64,000 bases of DNA from Anabaena subtropica FACHB-260 (GCF_014697105.1 NZ_JACJRF010000007.1:1-64000), one strand, 5' to 3'. Shown: positions 20,474 to 29,749, counted from the first letter of the stretch. Notes: generated by a model from the letters alone, not told the origin. A program made the numbers and translations.

Positions 20474-21033
20474 TCCTTCACCTTTTGAACTCTGTGTAGC
20501 TAGTACTTTTTATTTCTCCACCTGCTGAGTCAGGAATTCCGTTGAGAAAGTGCTAGCAATTGCATCTTAACAAAACTTTAGCTCTTTCAGTTTATAAAAA
20601 AAAATATTTCTTTCTGAAGATTCGATGAAATTAGCTCATATTTTGTTACGTAGAGTACTGAAAAATTTTTTATGAGAAATATTTGCCTTTCAATTACCGT
20701 CGATTTAGTTAACTACAGGTTAAATAACACACTAATATTCTTTAATGAATCTGCAAACTAATAAACAGTTCATAAATCATCAAATTTTCATTTTTAATCT
20801 CTAAATCGCTAAAATATGCAGCAAATATTTTGAGGAAATTTACTGAGAAAACAGTACTTAGACATATTTGCTTTTACAGAAAGTGAATTATGAGAAAGAA
20901 TTAAAAATTTCTTTACAAAAATTATATATTTTCAGCCCCAAGACAGAAGATTTTGTCAAAGGTAAGCTTTATTGATATTGTTTCTGGTGAATTATGCAGT
21001 ATTTTTCCAAAAACTAAAGCAAAAATAAAATTT
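20474..21033. other. AT-rich intergenic region upstream of rfbB
   Basis: About 560 nt of very AT-rich DNA separate the small membrane peptide gene (leftward) from rfbB (rightward). No convincing frame or RNA is visible. It should hold divergent promoters. The open frame of rfbB runs back to 20953, but without family similarity. Confidence 0.4.
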
Positions 21034-22137
21034 ATGATAAACATTGATCCCCAAGTAATGACAAAAAATATTACTGATGATTCATCTACTTCTTTAGCTG
21101 CACCTATTCTGATTACAGGTGGCGCAGGCTTTATTGGCTCCAATTTCATCCATCACTGGTATGAGCAGTACCCAAGCGATCGCATCATAGTTCTAGATGC
21201 TCTTACTTATGCGGGGAATCGCCAGAATTTAGCAGATATAGAAAGCAAAGCCAATTTAAGATTTGTCAAGGGAGACATAGGCGATCGCGCCCTAGTTGAT
21301 CAGCTATTAGAAGAAGAAGGGATTGGAGCGATCGCTCACTTTGCGGCTGAATCTCACGTTGATCGTTCAATTGTCGCACCAGATGCCTTTATCCAAACAA
21401 ATGTAGTTGGTACATTCACCTTACTAGAGGCTTTTCGTCATCATTGGGTAAAACAAGGTCAACCTGCAAATTACCGCTTCCTGCACGTCTCCACAGATGA
21501 AGTTTACGGCAGTCTTGACCTAGAAGACCCAGCTTTTACAGAAACCACTCCTTACGCCCCCAACAGTCCCTATTCCGCCTCCAAAGCTGGTAGTGATCAC
21601 CTAGCACGAGCTTATTACCACACCTACGGCTTACCAACCATCATCACAAACTGTTCCAATAACTACGGCCCTTATCACTTCCCCGAAAAATTAATTCCCT
21701 TAATCTGTATCAACATCCTCTTAGGTAAGCCTCTACCTATATATGGCGATGGGCTAAATATCCGCGATTGGCTCTATGTTCAGGATCATTGCCGTGCTTT
21801 GGATGTTGTAATTAATCAAGGTAAGCCAGGAGAAACCTATAACATCGGCGGTAATAACGAAATCAAAAATATTGACCTAGTTCAAATGATATGTGAGTTA
21901 ATGGACGAATTAGCCCCTAATTTACCCGTTTCTCCTGCCAGTAAACTCATTACCTTTGTCAAAGACCGCCCTGGACATGATCGCCGTTATGCGATCGATG
22001 CAACAAAAATTAAAACAGAATTAGGCTGGGAACCCCAACAGACCATCTCAACCGGATTACGCCAAACTATCGAGTGGTATCTAACTCATCGCCATTGGTG
22101 GGAAGCACTTCTACCACAAGCAGCCATCAAGAGTTAG
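21034..22137 (+). CDS. rfbB: dTDP-glucose 4,6-dehydratase
   Basis: This extended short-chain dehydrogenase converts dTDP-glucose to dTDP-4-keto-6-deoxyglucose, the second step in dTDP-rhamnose and other deoxysugar synthesis for surface polysaccharides. The NAD-binding [10 protein letters not shown] is near the start. [23 protein letters not shown] and the catalytic [11 protein letters not shown] (YxxxK) are all present, as is [18 protein letters not shown]. The protein is 367 residues from ATG 21034; ATG 21058 is another candidate, since neither has a strong ribosome-binding site. The other rml genes are not adjacent. Confidence 0.9.
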   Translation: MINIDPQVMTKNITDDSSTSLAAPILITGGAGFIGSNFIHHWYEQYPSDRIIVLDALTYAGNRQNLADIESKANLRFVKGDIGDRALVDQLLEEEGIGAIAHFAAESHVDRSIVAPDAFIQTNVVGTFTLLEAFRHHWVKQGQPANYRFLHVSTDEVYGSLDLEDPAFTETTPYAPNSPYSASKAGSDHLARAYYHTYGLPTIITNCSNNYGPYHFPEKLIPLICINILLGKPLPIYGDGLNIRDWLYVQDHCRALDVVINQGKPGETYNIGGNNEIKNIDLVQMICELMDELAPNLPVSPASKLITFVKDRPGHDRRYAIDATKIKTELGWEPQQTISTGLRQTIEWYLTHRHWWEALLPQAAIKS

Positions 22138-22282
22138 GGACTTCCAACTAAAAAAATATACCACTGCTTTGGTGAGCAGGGGAGGCAGGGGAAGCAGAGG
22201 AAGCAGGGGAGGAAAAATCCAACGATAATATTTGCTCTTACCCATTGAATATTTTATTTTCTGGAAGTCCCTTAGAAAAATT

Positions 22283-23158
22283 ATGTTCATTGACTTTGAA
22301 CACACCATAGTTGAGACAACTGAAGCTCAAATCAATTTAGTCAAAGGTGGTCATGGCCCGGCGCTACTTTTATTACACGGTTATCCCCAAACTCATGTAA
22401 TGTGGCATAAAATAGCGCCTCGCTTGGCTGAAAATTTTACCGTAGTAGCAACAGACTTGAGGGGATATGGCGACAGTTCCAAACCTACAAGCATTCCCCA
22501 TCACCTTAATTATTCCAAACGGGTGATGGCGCAAGATCAAGTCGAGGTTATGTCAAAGTTAGGGTATGAAGAATTTTATCTTGTTGGTCATGACCGAGGA
22601 GCGCGAGTTGCTCATCGTCTGGTGTTAGATCATCTCCATTGTGTAAAAAAACTGGCCTTACTAGATATTGCACCCACCCATAAAATGTATGAGACTACAG
22701 ATAAAGAGTTTGCCACAGCTTATTATCATTGGTTTTTTCTAATTCAACCCGATAACTTACCAGAAACCCTCATCGGAGCCAATCCTGAATATTACTTACG
22801 TAAGTGTTTAGAAAAATGGGGCAAGGATTTTTCCGCTTTTCATCCTCAAGCTTTAGCCGAGTACATACGTTGCTTTTGTCAGCCTGCTGTGATTCATGCG
22901 ACCTGTGAAGATTATAGAGCTGCGGCGACGATTGATTTAACACATGATGAACTGGATATGGAACAAAAAATTCCATGTCCATTACTGGTGCTGTGGGGTG
23001 AAAAGGGAATCATTGGACGCAAATACAATGTTTTAGAAACTTGGCGAGAACGAGCAATTGATGTGCGCGGTCATTCTATATCTTGCGGTCATTTCCTTCC
23101 TGAAGAAGCACCAGAGGAAACTTATCAGGCTATTTATAAATTTTTGGTTAACTATTAA
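22283..23158 (+). CDS. Alpha/beta hydrolase of the fluoroacetate dehalogenase type
   Basis: A 291-residue alpha/beta hydrolase. The nucleophile elbow is GHDRGARVAHRL, with Asp as nucleophile and the two Arg residues that bind the haloacetate carboxylate. The His-Trp halide pair appears in YYHWFFLIQP, the Tyr in CEDYRAAA, the catalytic Asp in LLDIAPTHKMY, and the catalytic His in SCGHFLPEEAP. This set is diagnostic for the fluoro/haloacetate dehalogenase (DehH1) subfamily rather than for epoxide hydrolases, though the physiological substrate in cyanobacteria is unknown. The start is placed at ATG 22283 (MFIDFEHT), 17 codons after the first possible start. It may follow rfbB in a read-through transcript, but the 145-nt gap holds GA-rich repeat sequence. 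Confidence 0.8.
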   Translation: MFIDFEHTIVETTEAQINLVKGGHGPALLLLHGYPQTHVMWHKIAPRLAENFTVVATDLRGYGDSSKPTSIPHHLNYSKRVMAQDQVEVMSKLGYEEFYLVGHDRGARVAHRLVLDHLHCVKKLALLDIAPTHKMYETTDKEFATAYYHWFFLIQPDNLPETLIGANPEYYLRKCLEKWGKDFSAFHPQALAEYIRCFCQPAVIHATCEDYRAAATIDLTHDELDMEQKIPCPLLVLWGEKGIIGRKYNVLETWRERAIDVRGHSISCGHFLPEEAPEETYQAIYKFLVNY

Positions 23159-23182
23159 CGCAAGTTGTTACAGAAACCTTTT

Positions 23183-25234
23183 TTAAAAAAGTAATGGCTC
23201 TATTTTCACAGAGATGACTTTAAGTTGTAGAGATTGATCCAATTTTTTGGATGCACCAACCACCCGAAAACTAACAGACACTAAAGGACGAGAATTTAAT
23301 ATTTTTTGAGGAATCACCACCTCATATTCAGTAATCTGATTTGACATATTTAAAGTCCATTGAGTTACGGGACGATTATTAACAATAATCTCCAAATCAG
23401 TTGGTGCATTTTGATCCAATGACAGATTCTCTATTTTGGCGAGCAACCTCACATTATCTAATTTCTGGGTATCAATAGGTAAAATAAAGACAGCTTCCTG
23501 AGATTTGATTAAGCTACCATTGCCTTCTGGTTTTCCCCAACCTTTACGAGTAAAATTAGGAAAGTTACCATTTTCTCCAAAATTTATACTCAACGGTATC
23601 GCACAGCGAAAATTACCATTGAGATATCCCCAACCTTGACGATTAAAAGATATATTTGCCAGTAATTTTTCCATTGAATCTTGTGGGTTACTACTAATCA
23701 ACTTTCCGTTAACACCACAAAGACGTTCTTCTGTTTGTTTGACAAAATCTTGATAGACCAGAATTTTCTTAATATTACCAGTTGTATCGAAATAGATAAA
23801 AGGAGAGTCTATTTGATTAGGTGCGATCGCTTCACCAAATCGCTCATATTCTCGCACACGTTCCGCAAAAATTTCTGGTTCTGGATTGTACCAAGTGGAG
23901 AAGTTGGATAAAACCCAAGCAGCTTGAGATTTCATTTTTAAATAATGCCCATCCCAAGGACGATTGAAGAAAAGTTCATTGGGAAAAAGCTGTAAAATTA
24001 ACATGAAAGGTAGCAAAGAATATTTGAGTAAGCCTTTTAAATCTTTCATATTCGCAGCCACCCAAACAATTAAAGCCATCGCTGACCAGAAAGCATATCG
24101 GCTGAATATTTCCTGTCCATGATTCCAGTTTGTTTGGGCTAGAGTTGGCTGGAGCATCAAGAAAAATGCTATTAATAATATGTCATTCTGGTTAAATGCT
24201 GGCTGTTTTTTCTTAAATAAAACCAAAATTAAACGATATATCAAAATAGTGAAAACACCAATCATCAGCCCTGGAAAACCAACAATTAGTCCCTGATTCA
24301 AATCAAAAACTGTAGAGGTAAACCGTTCCCAGCTAATTAAGCTTGGGTTAACAAACCCTCGCTTGGCAATCAAATTAGGGATTTGGTAGTGATAATAATA
24401 AAAAACATAGGGAAAGAGCGACAAAGCAGCTATCAAAGCCAACCAAATGTGCTTTTTGAGAAATTCTAAAGGTTCTTTTAATATATGTGATTTAAAGTTT
24501 TGTACTATAAAAAATAGTAGTATTGATGCTAAAAGGAAAACTACAGACGGGTTTTGTAAAGTTGCTAAAGTTGCGGCTATGGCTGCAACATAAATCCGTT
24601 GATCAATAAAGGCACATCCTGAAATTAAAATAGATGCAGCAATAAAAACTTCTGGATGAGGCCATCTTAGATAAAAGAACACACACCCTGCTAAATATAA
24701 TAATGCGATCGCACATCGCACGAAAGGAGATTGGCGGGAAAACAGCAATACATACACTAGCGTTAAGCTAATCAAAATTCCGTTGGTTAATTGGAATGCT
24801 TTGAGTTCATTGAGTCCAAAGACAGCGAGAAATGCTTTAGCTGGAAGATTGATCAAGGGATAAAGCCAGAAGTGATAACCAAAATACTCTCCTTGACTAG
24901 ATTTTAAAATTCCTAAGTAAATTTCATTTTCGCCATTTCTCAAGGCTTCCAAGGTTCCTTGCAAAACCTTAACATCGTAAGAACTCGGTTGAGTTTCCAC
25001 AATCTTCATCAAACTGGTGATATCAGCTTCTCGAATATCTGGACTGAAATGATTGAAAAAACTTTGCAGAATCAAAGCATACTCATAGCCATCGCCTTGT
25101 CTAATGGGATTGGTCGTAAGACAGTATAAAATCAGACCTATGGAAAAAACTGAAATAAAAATTACCGCAAATCTTTTAGAAGATACTATAGGAGCGATCG
25201 CACTGAAAAATGAGTCTAAAGCATTATTTCTCAT
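23183..25234 (-). CDS. Large multi-pass membrane protein with C-terminal soluble domain
   Basis: A 683-residue protein I do not recognise at family level. Residues about 20-435 contain roughly ten to twelve hydrophobic helices. The first extracytoplasmic loop carries NPIRQGDGYEYAL, an acidic motif placed like the catalytic Asp/Glu of GT-C glycosyltransferases, which makes a lipid-linked sugar transferase conceivable. Residues about 450-683 look like a soluble beta-rich domain (FILPIDTQKLDNVRLLAKIE, LEIIVNNRPVTQWTLNM) similar to jelly-roll or carbohydrate-binding modules on such proteins. It converges with the dehalogenase-like gene. Function is inferred only from topology. Confidence 0.65.
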   Translation of the reverse strand: MRNNALDSFFSAIAPIVSSKRFAVIFISVFSIGLILYCLTTNPIRQGDGYEYALILQSFFNHFSPDIREADITSLMKIVETQPSSYDVKVLQGTLEALRNGENEIYLGILKSSQGEYFGYHFWLYPLINLPAKAFLAVFGLNELKAFQLTNGILISLTLVYVLLFSRQSPFVRCAIALLYLAGCVFFYLRWPHPEVFIAASILISGCAFIDQRIYVAAIAATLATLQNPSVVFLLASILLFFIVQNFKSHILKEPLEFLKKHIWLALIAALSLFPYVFYYYHYQIPNLIAKRGFVNPSLISWERFTSTVFDLNQGLIVGFPGLMIGVFTILIYRLILVLFKKKQPAFNQNDILLIAFFLMLQPTLAQTNWNHGQEIFSRYAFWSAMALIVWVAANMKDLKGLLKYSLLPFMLILQLFPNELFFNRPWDGHYLKMKSQAAWVLSNFSTWYNPEPEIFAERVREYERFGEAIAPNQIDSPFIYFDTTGNIKKILVYQDFVKQTEERLCGVNGKLISSNPQDSMEKLLANISFNRQGWGYLNGNFRCAIPLSINFGENGNFPNFTRKGWGKPEGNGSLIKSQEAVFILPIDTQKLDNVRLLAKIENLSLDQNAPTDLEIIVNNRPVTQWTLNMSNQITEYEVVIPQKILNSRPLVSVSFRVVGASKKLDQSLQLKVISVKIEPLLF

Positions 25235-25703
25235 GGAGCTTAACCGGGATATATAAAAATCCGATTTGATTTCTGAATTTACTTGCTTAGGCAGCTAATA
25301 GGCAATAGGCACTCTGATAACGAGGAACAATGATGTTTGAGTAGAACCGAGTTTTTTCAATGATAATGATAAAGATTTTCAATAAATTTGATATTTTAGA
25401 CGCTCACACAGCTAGCTATACTACCCCTAGTACTAATTCTTCAGCCTTTTACCCTCTAAAATTGCCAGATAAATATTAACCTTGACTTATGGATTAGGTT
25501 AAGAGAGACTAACTAGTAACAGATGTGTAGACTTATAAAATCAATAAGTTTTGTAAAGTTTCTGAGATATTTATTTTAAGAAATGGAACATTAGTTGAAA
25601 AATGGCAAGTTTGTGCCTAAGTAACAATGTTTCTAGAGCTATACATATAGCTTGCTGCTAGGGCAGTAAAATTTAAGCGTACTTATCGTGGTTGGCCAAG
25701 AGT
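25235..25703. other. Intergenic region between divergent genes
   Basis: About 470 nt lie between the membrane protein gene and the DUF2997 gene, which are divergent. I see no frame, RNA or repeat, so the region is assumed to carry the two promoters. Confidence 0.4.
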
Positions 25704-25913
25704 ATGGAGACATTAGAGTTCATCATCTATCCAGACGGTCGGGTACAAGAAAAAGTCACTGGTATTGTGGGTGCTTCTTGCTCTGAAGTTACAGCAGCAA
25801 TAGAAGCACAGCTGGGGCTAGTACTCACTCAGCAGCCAACCTCAGAATTTTTCGCCACACAGGTGCAGCAATCTAGTGTGGCAAATACGCAAGCTACTTA
25901 CAGCGAATGGTAA
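25704..25913 (+). CDS. DUF2997 family small protein
   Basis: A 69-residue protein starting METLEFIIYPDGRVQEKVTG, which matches DUF2997: an N-terminal beta hairpin with the YPDGRV motif, then GxxCxEVTAAIEAQLG with a conserved Cys. A TTG start four codons upstream is in frame but less likely. It is the first of three closely spaced genes (39 nt, then a 1-nt overlap) with Ycf35 and a ferredoxin, so the three probably act together, perhaps in iron-sulphur or photosynthetic electron-transfer chemistry; this is inference. Confidence 0.8.
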   Translation: METLEFIIYPDGRVQEKVTGIVGASCSEVTAAIEAQLGLVLTQQPTSEFFATQVQQSSVANTQATYSEW

Positions 25914-25952
25914 GTGTTCACAATAGTTCATTGTCGTTGATTTACAACCACC

Positions 25953-26339
25953 ATGTCACACTTTAGCCAAATTAAGACTCAGATCCGTAACCTTGAATCT
26001 TTACAAGATGCGCTCACTGATTTAGGCATAGACTGGAAACCAGGCCCACGAGAAGTACGCGGCTATCGTGGTCAAACCCATCCTGCGGAAATCACAATTG
26101 AGCAGGAGAATGGCTATGACATCGGCTTTAGATGGAATGGCAAAGAATACGAACTAGTAGCTGACTTGCAATATTGGCAGCAAAATTTATCAGTTGATGG
26201 TTTCTTACGCCAAGTTACGCAACGTTATGCTTATCAAACAGTCGTCAAGGAAACCACTCGTGTAGGTTTTCAAGTCAGCGAACAGCAAAAGAATGAAGAT
26301 GGTTCAATTCGCTTAGTTGTACAACGCTGGAGTGCGTAA
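25953..26339 (+). CDS. ycf35: Ycf35-like protein (DUF1257)
   Basis: A 128-residue protein starting MSHFSQIKTQIRNLESLQDAL, the typical start of Ycf35/DUF1257 proteins, which are encoded in cyanobacterial genomes and some algal plastids. Conserved segments include WKPGPREVRGYRGQ, IGFRWNGKEYELVADLQYW and QRYAYQTVVKE. No enzymatic function is known. Its stop codon overlaps the start codon of the ferredoxin gene (TAATG), which indicates translational coupling. Confidence 0.88.
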   Translation: MSHFSQIKTQIRNLESLQDALTDLGIDWKPGPREVRGYRGQTHPAEITIEQENGYDIGFRWNGKEYELVADLQYWQQNLSVDGFLRQVTQRYAYQTVVKETTRVGFQVSEQQKNEDGSIRLVVQRWSA

Positions 26340-26800
26340 TGGCTGATTTTCTGCCGTCGCCAGAAGAACAAGAAGATAATCGTTCAGGTTTGGAACCAGA
26401 ACTGGGGGGCTTGTTGCGGGAAGCCCCAGAGCGTTCTGGATTTGAGCCAGAATTGGGCGGTATGCTGCGACAAAAAGGTGTTTATGTTGACGAAATCACC
26501 TGTATTGGCTGCAAGCACTGCGCTCACGTTGCCCGTAGCACATTCTACATTGAGCCTGATTATGGGCGATCGCGTGTAATTCGTCAAGATGGGGACGCGG
26601 AAGAAGTTATTCAAGAAGCAATTGACACTTGTCCGGTCGATTGCATTCATTGGGTTGATTACACCGATTTGAAAAAATTAGAAGAAGAGCGCAAATTTCA
26701 GGTAATTCCTGTGGTTGGCTACCCAGTAGATCATGCAGTTGCTACTACTGAACGGCGGCGGAAAAAGCAGAAATCAAAAAATAAAAAATCCCGTTATTAA
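26339..26800 (+). CDS. 4Fe-4S ferredoxin-like protein with basic tail
   Basis: A 153-residue protein. The central domain (about residues 48-110) has one bacterial-type cluster motif, CIGCKHCAHVARSTF with a distant CPVDCIHWV, a [4Fe-4S] site of CxxCxxC...CP form. The N-terminus contains a duplicated element, SGLEPELGGLLREAPE and SGFEPELGGMLRQKG. The C-terminus is strongly basic (TERRRKKQKSKNKKSRY), suggesting an interaction with a membrane, nucleic acid or acidic partner. It is translationally coupled to ycf35 and followed by a terminator. The electron partner is unknown. Confidence 0.85.
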   Translation: MADFLPSPEEQEDNRSGLEPELGGLLREAPERSGFEPELGGMLRQKGVYVDEITCIGCKHCAHVARSTFYIEPDYGRSRVIRQDGDAEEVIQEAIDTCPVDCIHWVDYTDLKKLEEERKFQVIPVVGYPVDHAVATTERRRKKQKSKNKKSRY

Positions 26801-26825
26801 GATAAAAAATCAACTTTATAAAAAG

Positions 26826-26858
26826 AAAAGGACTGGTAAAACCCGTCCTTTTTTTTAT
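26826..26858 (+). terminator. Terminator of the DUF2997-ycf35-ferredoxin operon
   Basis: AAAAGGAC (26826-26833) pairs with GTCCTTTT (26845-26852) and a T-rich run continues to about 26856. It lies 26 nt after the ferredoxin stop. Confidence 0.85.
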
Positions 26859-26908
26859 TTACTTAAGATTCAATTTAGAACCAATTCAAAATAGTATGAG
26901 TTGAAATT

Positions 26909-27193
26909 TTATTTAAAATTCAAAGGGTCATGCTGTGACAGCAATTTTTCCACCTTAGCCTCATCAATACGAGCAGTTAGTTTTTTCGTTTCGTGTAAAT
27001 CTCTAGTGGTTTTAGCTAAGGTAAAAGTTGACCCCAAAGAAAAGGCTAAACCCATACTCATAAAGCCTTTTACCCAGTTATCCACAGGTAAATTCACAAT
27101 TCCAAAACTTGTCATAGAAACAGAAAGTACAAAAGCAGCCCATGTTTGAATAACCCAAGCTGCACTATCTTTTTGATGTCCAATCGTTTGCAT
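26909..27193 (-). CDS. YiaA/YiaB-family two-helix inner membrane protein
   Basis: A 94-residue protein with two transmembrane helices: AAWVIQTWAAFVLSVSMTSFGIV at about residues 11-33 and FMSMGLAFSLGSTFTLAKTTRDLHE at about 44-68. This is the YiaAB two-helix pattern. A short cytoplasmic helix follows (LTARIDEAKVEKLLSQHDP). The function of the family is unknown. It faces the ferredoxin operon terminator tail-to-tail. An antisense open frame over the same DNA is not credible. Confidence 0.8.
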   Translation of the reverse strand: MQTIGHQKDSAAWVIQTWAAFVLSVSMTSFGIVNLPVDNWVKGFMSMGLAFSLGSTFTLAKTTRDLHETKKLTARIDEAKVEKLLSQHDPLNFK

Positions 27194-27384
27194 ATTATTT
27201 ACTTTTGATTAGATTGCTTTAGTTGTGATTATATTAATTACTAAACTTACTAGTATCAAAAGTAAAACCACTTTATTAACTGGACTCAAAAAAGAAGTTT
27301 ACAGGTAATAAAATCAAGTGAAAACTGGTACAGTTTCTATACCAGTTTTATAACTGTCATTAACTTAAAAGGTAATTCATAATA

Positions 27385-27462
27385 CCCAGTCAATAGTCCA
27401 TAGTCCAAAATCTTCATCTTTAGCCTCCAACTAATGACTAATGACTATTGACTATTGACCAT
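27385..27462. repeat. Short tandem heptamer repeats
   Basis: AGTCAATAGTCCATAGTCC and then ACTAATGACTAATGACTATTG and relatives form a run of about 7-nt units, of the type abundant between Nostoc genes. They lie directly after the stop codon of the leftward DUF4335 gene. Similar units recur at 57575-57725 and 58735-58835. The rest of 27194-27384 is AT-rich without visible genes. Confidence 0.7.
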
Positions 27463-29118
27463 TCATTCAGATTCTGGAAAAGTTTGTACCTTACCATCTG
27501 GACTGAGAACAACTCGAAGCCGCATCATTTGCCCAGATTGATTGGCAGAAACAAATGGTTCACCAATGATAGGCATTCCCACAATATCAACGTGATCTCT
27601 AGCCGCCTTTCCTAAAGGTAAAATTCGCTCAATTGAGCCATCAACCCCTAGCATGACGCTATACTCTAAGGTCTGCGCGAATCCTGTGGGTGGTCGCCAA
27701 CGTTTTTGGAAAAATTCTCTGGCTTCTGCTACCTGGGGTGTATCAAACAGTGTACCGATGTTACCTGTAGCAACTTCTGTAGGCGAGCTAGTATTCGATT
27801 CACCCCTCAATCTTTCTATTAATGAATTAGTGTCAGTTAACTGGGGGGAAGTATTTACTGGGGAATTGCCACTAACTCGTGCTTGTTGTGAAGTGACTGG
27901 TGAGTAGGTTTGAGGAATTGTATTATTAGGACTGCCACTAGGTATTTGAGGAATTGTATTATTAGGACTGCCACTAGGTATAGTAGCTAGTGGTGGGGGT
28001 ACTGGCGTGATACCAGATGAAGTACTGCTTGTAGAGGTAGATAATCTGGGGGGCAAATTCCGCTTCAGAGTAATTCCTCCTGAATTAATTGACCTTGTGG
28101 AATTGGGTTGAGTCCCGACTTGTTGCCCTGGTATGGTAATTGCAGGATTGCTGGAAAGGGGTGGAATACTTGTCTGCGGTAGATTCAATGCCTCTCTTGA
28201 GGTGATAGAACTGGGAGGTAAAGCAGAAGCGGTTGTAGGAGAATTAGCAGAAAAACTGGTGTTAGGAGATGTGAGGGGTGTTGTAGGTAAATTAGTATTC
28301 GGAGGCGGTGGTGGAGTCGAACCTAAAGGCAATGATGACAAATTATTGGGAGAGGCTAGTTCAGATTGAGGCGCGGGAAAGTTAGGGAATGGCGCTGGTT
28401 GTAAGGCGATTTGTTCGTCGTTGGAACTATTTGTTGTAGCTGTTTGTTGGTCTTTTTGCTTGGTATTGTTAGCATATTGCCAAGTTAACGGCGTTAAACC
28501 TAGAGCCAATACTAATACGGCAGCAACAGAAGCCCAAGTAGGGAAGCGCACCACAGAACTGGTATTACTGAGGGCGGGTAATGCCACCACGTCCATTGAG
28601 TATTCATCTAAAGCTGTCGCTAAATCAAATAATTGCAGCAAACTTAGTTCAATAACATGGACAGATGGTTGATTAGCTAAAGAACCAAGAAATAAATTGT
28701 GTGTTAAATAACTGCTGGCTTCTAAGTAGATTTTTGTCCCTGATATTTGGGGTATAAAAGATTTTGATGTTTTAGATAAGAGAGAAGCTTGATGAAAATC
28801 TGTGAATTCTTCAGTAGAGACTTTAGTTGAATCTTGGAGACCCGAAAAATTAAAACAAAAGCTTTCTGGGGGCTGTTGAAGAAACTGCTGTACGTAGGAG
28901 GTGACAGCATCACATAAGGCTTCGAGTTGGTCGCGATCGCCTCGAATTGGCACTCTATGTTCTTCTGGTAATTGTGGGTCTTCAAAGCGTAACTCAAAGG
29001 TTAATTGCTTAAGTACTGGTTTACCCATCCAACGAGACAAAGGGGAGTTTTGCGCCAATACTTCTAGCGTACAGGTAGGTGGTGTGTAGCGACGAATGAC
29101 AGAATTAGATAGAGGCAT
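27463..29118 (-). CDS. DUF4335 protein with one membrane helix and Pro/Ser/Asn-rich linker
   Basis: A 551-residue protein. The N-terminal ~190 residues (RRYTPPTCTLEVLAQNSPLSRW, then VLKQLTFELRFEDPQLPEEH) match the cyanobacterial DUF4335 domain. A single membrane helix follows (ASVAAVLVLALGLTPLTWQYA, about residues 198-218), then a low-complexity Pro/Ser/Asn/Thr linker of about 200 residues. The globular C-terminus (ARDHVDIVGMPIIGEPFV, then MMRLRVVLSPDGKVQTFPE) would lie across the membrane. The linker contains an exact 36-nt tandem duplication. It follows the DUF3038 gene by 25 nt, a pairing seen in other cyanobacteria. Function unknown. Confidence 0.8.
   Translation of the reverse strand: MPLSNSVIRRYTPPTCTLEVLAQNSPLSRWMGKPVLKQLTFELRFEDPQLPEEHRVPIRGDRDQLEALCDAVTSYVQQFLQQPPESFCFNFSGLQDSTKVSTEEFTDFHQASLLSKTSKSFIPQISGTKIYLEASSYLTHNLFLGSLANQPSVHVIELSLLQLFDLATALDEYSMDVVALPALSNTSSVVRFPTWASVAAVLVLALGLTPLTWQYANNTKQKDQQTATTNSSNDEQIALQPAPFPNFPAPQSELASPNNLSSLPLGSTPPPPPNTNLPTTPLTSPNTSFSANSPTTASALPPSSITSREALNLPQTSIPPLSSNPAITIPGQQVGTQPNSTRSINSGGITLKRNLPPRLSTSTSSTSSGITPVPPPLATIPSGSPNNTIPQIPSGSPNNTIPQTYSPVTSQQARVSGNSPVNTSPQLTDTNSLIERLRGESNTSSPTEVATGNIGTLFDTPQVAEAREFFQKRWRPPTGFAQTLEYSVMLGVDGSIERILPLGKAARDHVDIVGMPIIGEPFVSANQSGQMMRLRVVLSPDGKVQTFPESE
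27910..27981. repeat. 36-nt tandem duplication inside the DUF4335 gene
   Basis: Two identical 36-nt units abut (27910-27945 and 27946-27981). In the protein this doubles the 12-residue segment IPSGSPNNTIPQ in the extended linker, so linker length is probably variable between strains. Confidence 0.85.
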
Positions 29119-29143
29119 GGCAGGAACTGCAAAGAAGATGTTT

Positions 29144-29749
29144 TCAAAATTTTGCGGAACGGTCTATGAGTGCTAGCCAAAGACGGCGGTGTCCACCAGG
29201 GGCGCTATAAAACAGCAAATCTACAAGCAGTTTTAGCGCCAGATGAGTTAATAAATCCGTCGAGATTTGCTCGTCCTCTTCCATCCGCTCTTGGTAGGTG
29301 TTGCAGAAAGCATCTATGTAATCCCCAAGTAAAGCAGCCTGATGAGGTTCCCGATTTTTTTCCGCCATTTGTTCTAGTAGACTCACCGCACGACGAATTA
29401 ATTCCTGGTGCTGTTTGGCGAGGTAGCAGATGATCAAAACAAGCGATCGCGCTTCTTCTATATCCAGCTTTTTCCTCCCTCCTTGACCTTTGCGTAGGGG
29501 ATTTGATTGACGTAAGCGCCATAAAGCTACGCGGTCTGGCACTCTCGACTCTAAATTTAAACTGGTTGCTGCTGAGAGCATAGCCTCAGAACCAATGCCA
29601 GTGAAGGTTTCCAGAGCCAACAGCACCAAGTCTAACTGAGTTTTGATGTTGTCCCATTCAACTACATTTGGGGTTGGGAGTTTAATTAAGTCCTCCCATT
29701 GGGAATTGGGAGTGACTGGATCAGCGGCCGAGTGCATAACTTTTAGCAT
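29144..29749 (-). CDS. DUF3038 protein
   Basis: A 201-residue, mostly helical protein that matches the cyanobacteria-specific DUF3038 family (LVLLALETFTGIGSEAMLSAA, VALWRLRQSNPLRKGQGGRKKLDIEEARSL). No membrane helix or catalytic motif is visible. It lies 25 nt upstream of the DUF4335 gene on the same strand, and the pair is probably cotranscribed. The function is unknown. Confidence 0.8.
   Translation of the reverse strand: MLKVMHSAADPVTPNSQWEDLIKLPTPNVVEWDNIKTQLDLVLLALETFTGIGSEAMLSAATSLNLESRVPDRVALWRLRQSNPLRKGQGGRKKLDIEEARSLVLIICYLAKQHQELIRRAVSLLEQMAEKNREPHQAALLGDYIDAFCNTYQERMEEDEQISTDLLTHLALKLLVDLLFYSAPGGHRRLWLALIDRSAKF

Noticed and set aside
26901-27149. Plus-strand frame antisense to the YiaA-like gene
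   Set aside because: The minus-strand frame has the clear two-helix YiaAB pattern and an ATG start, while the plus-strand frame lacks any recognisable feature.
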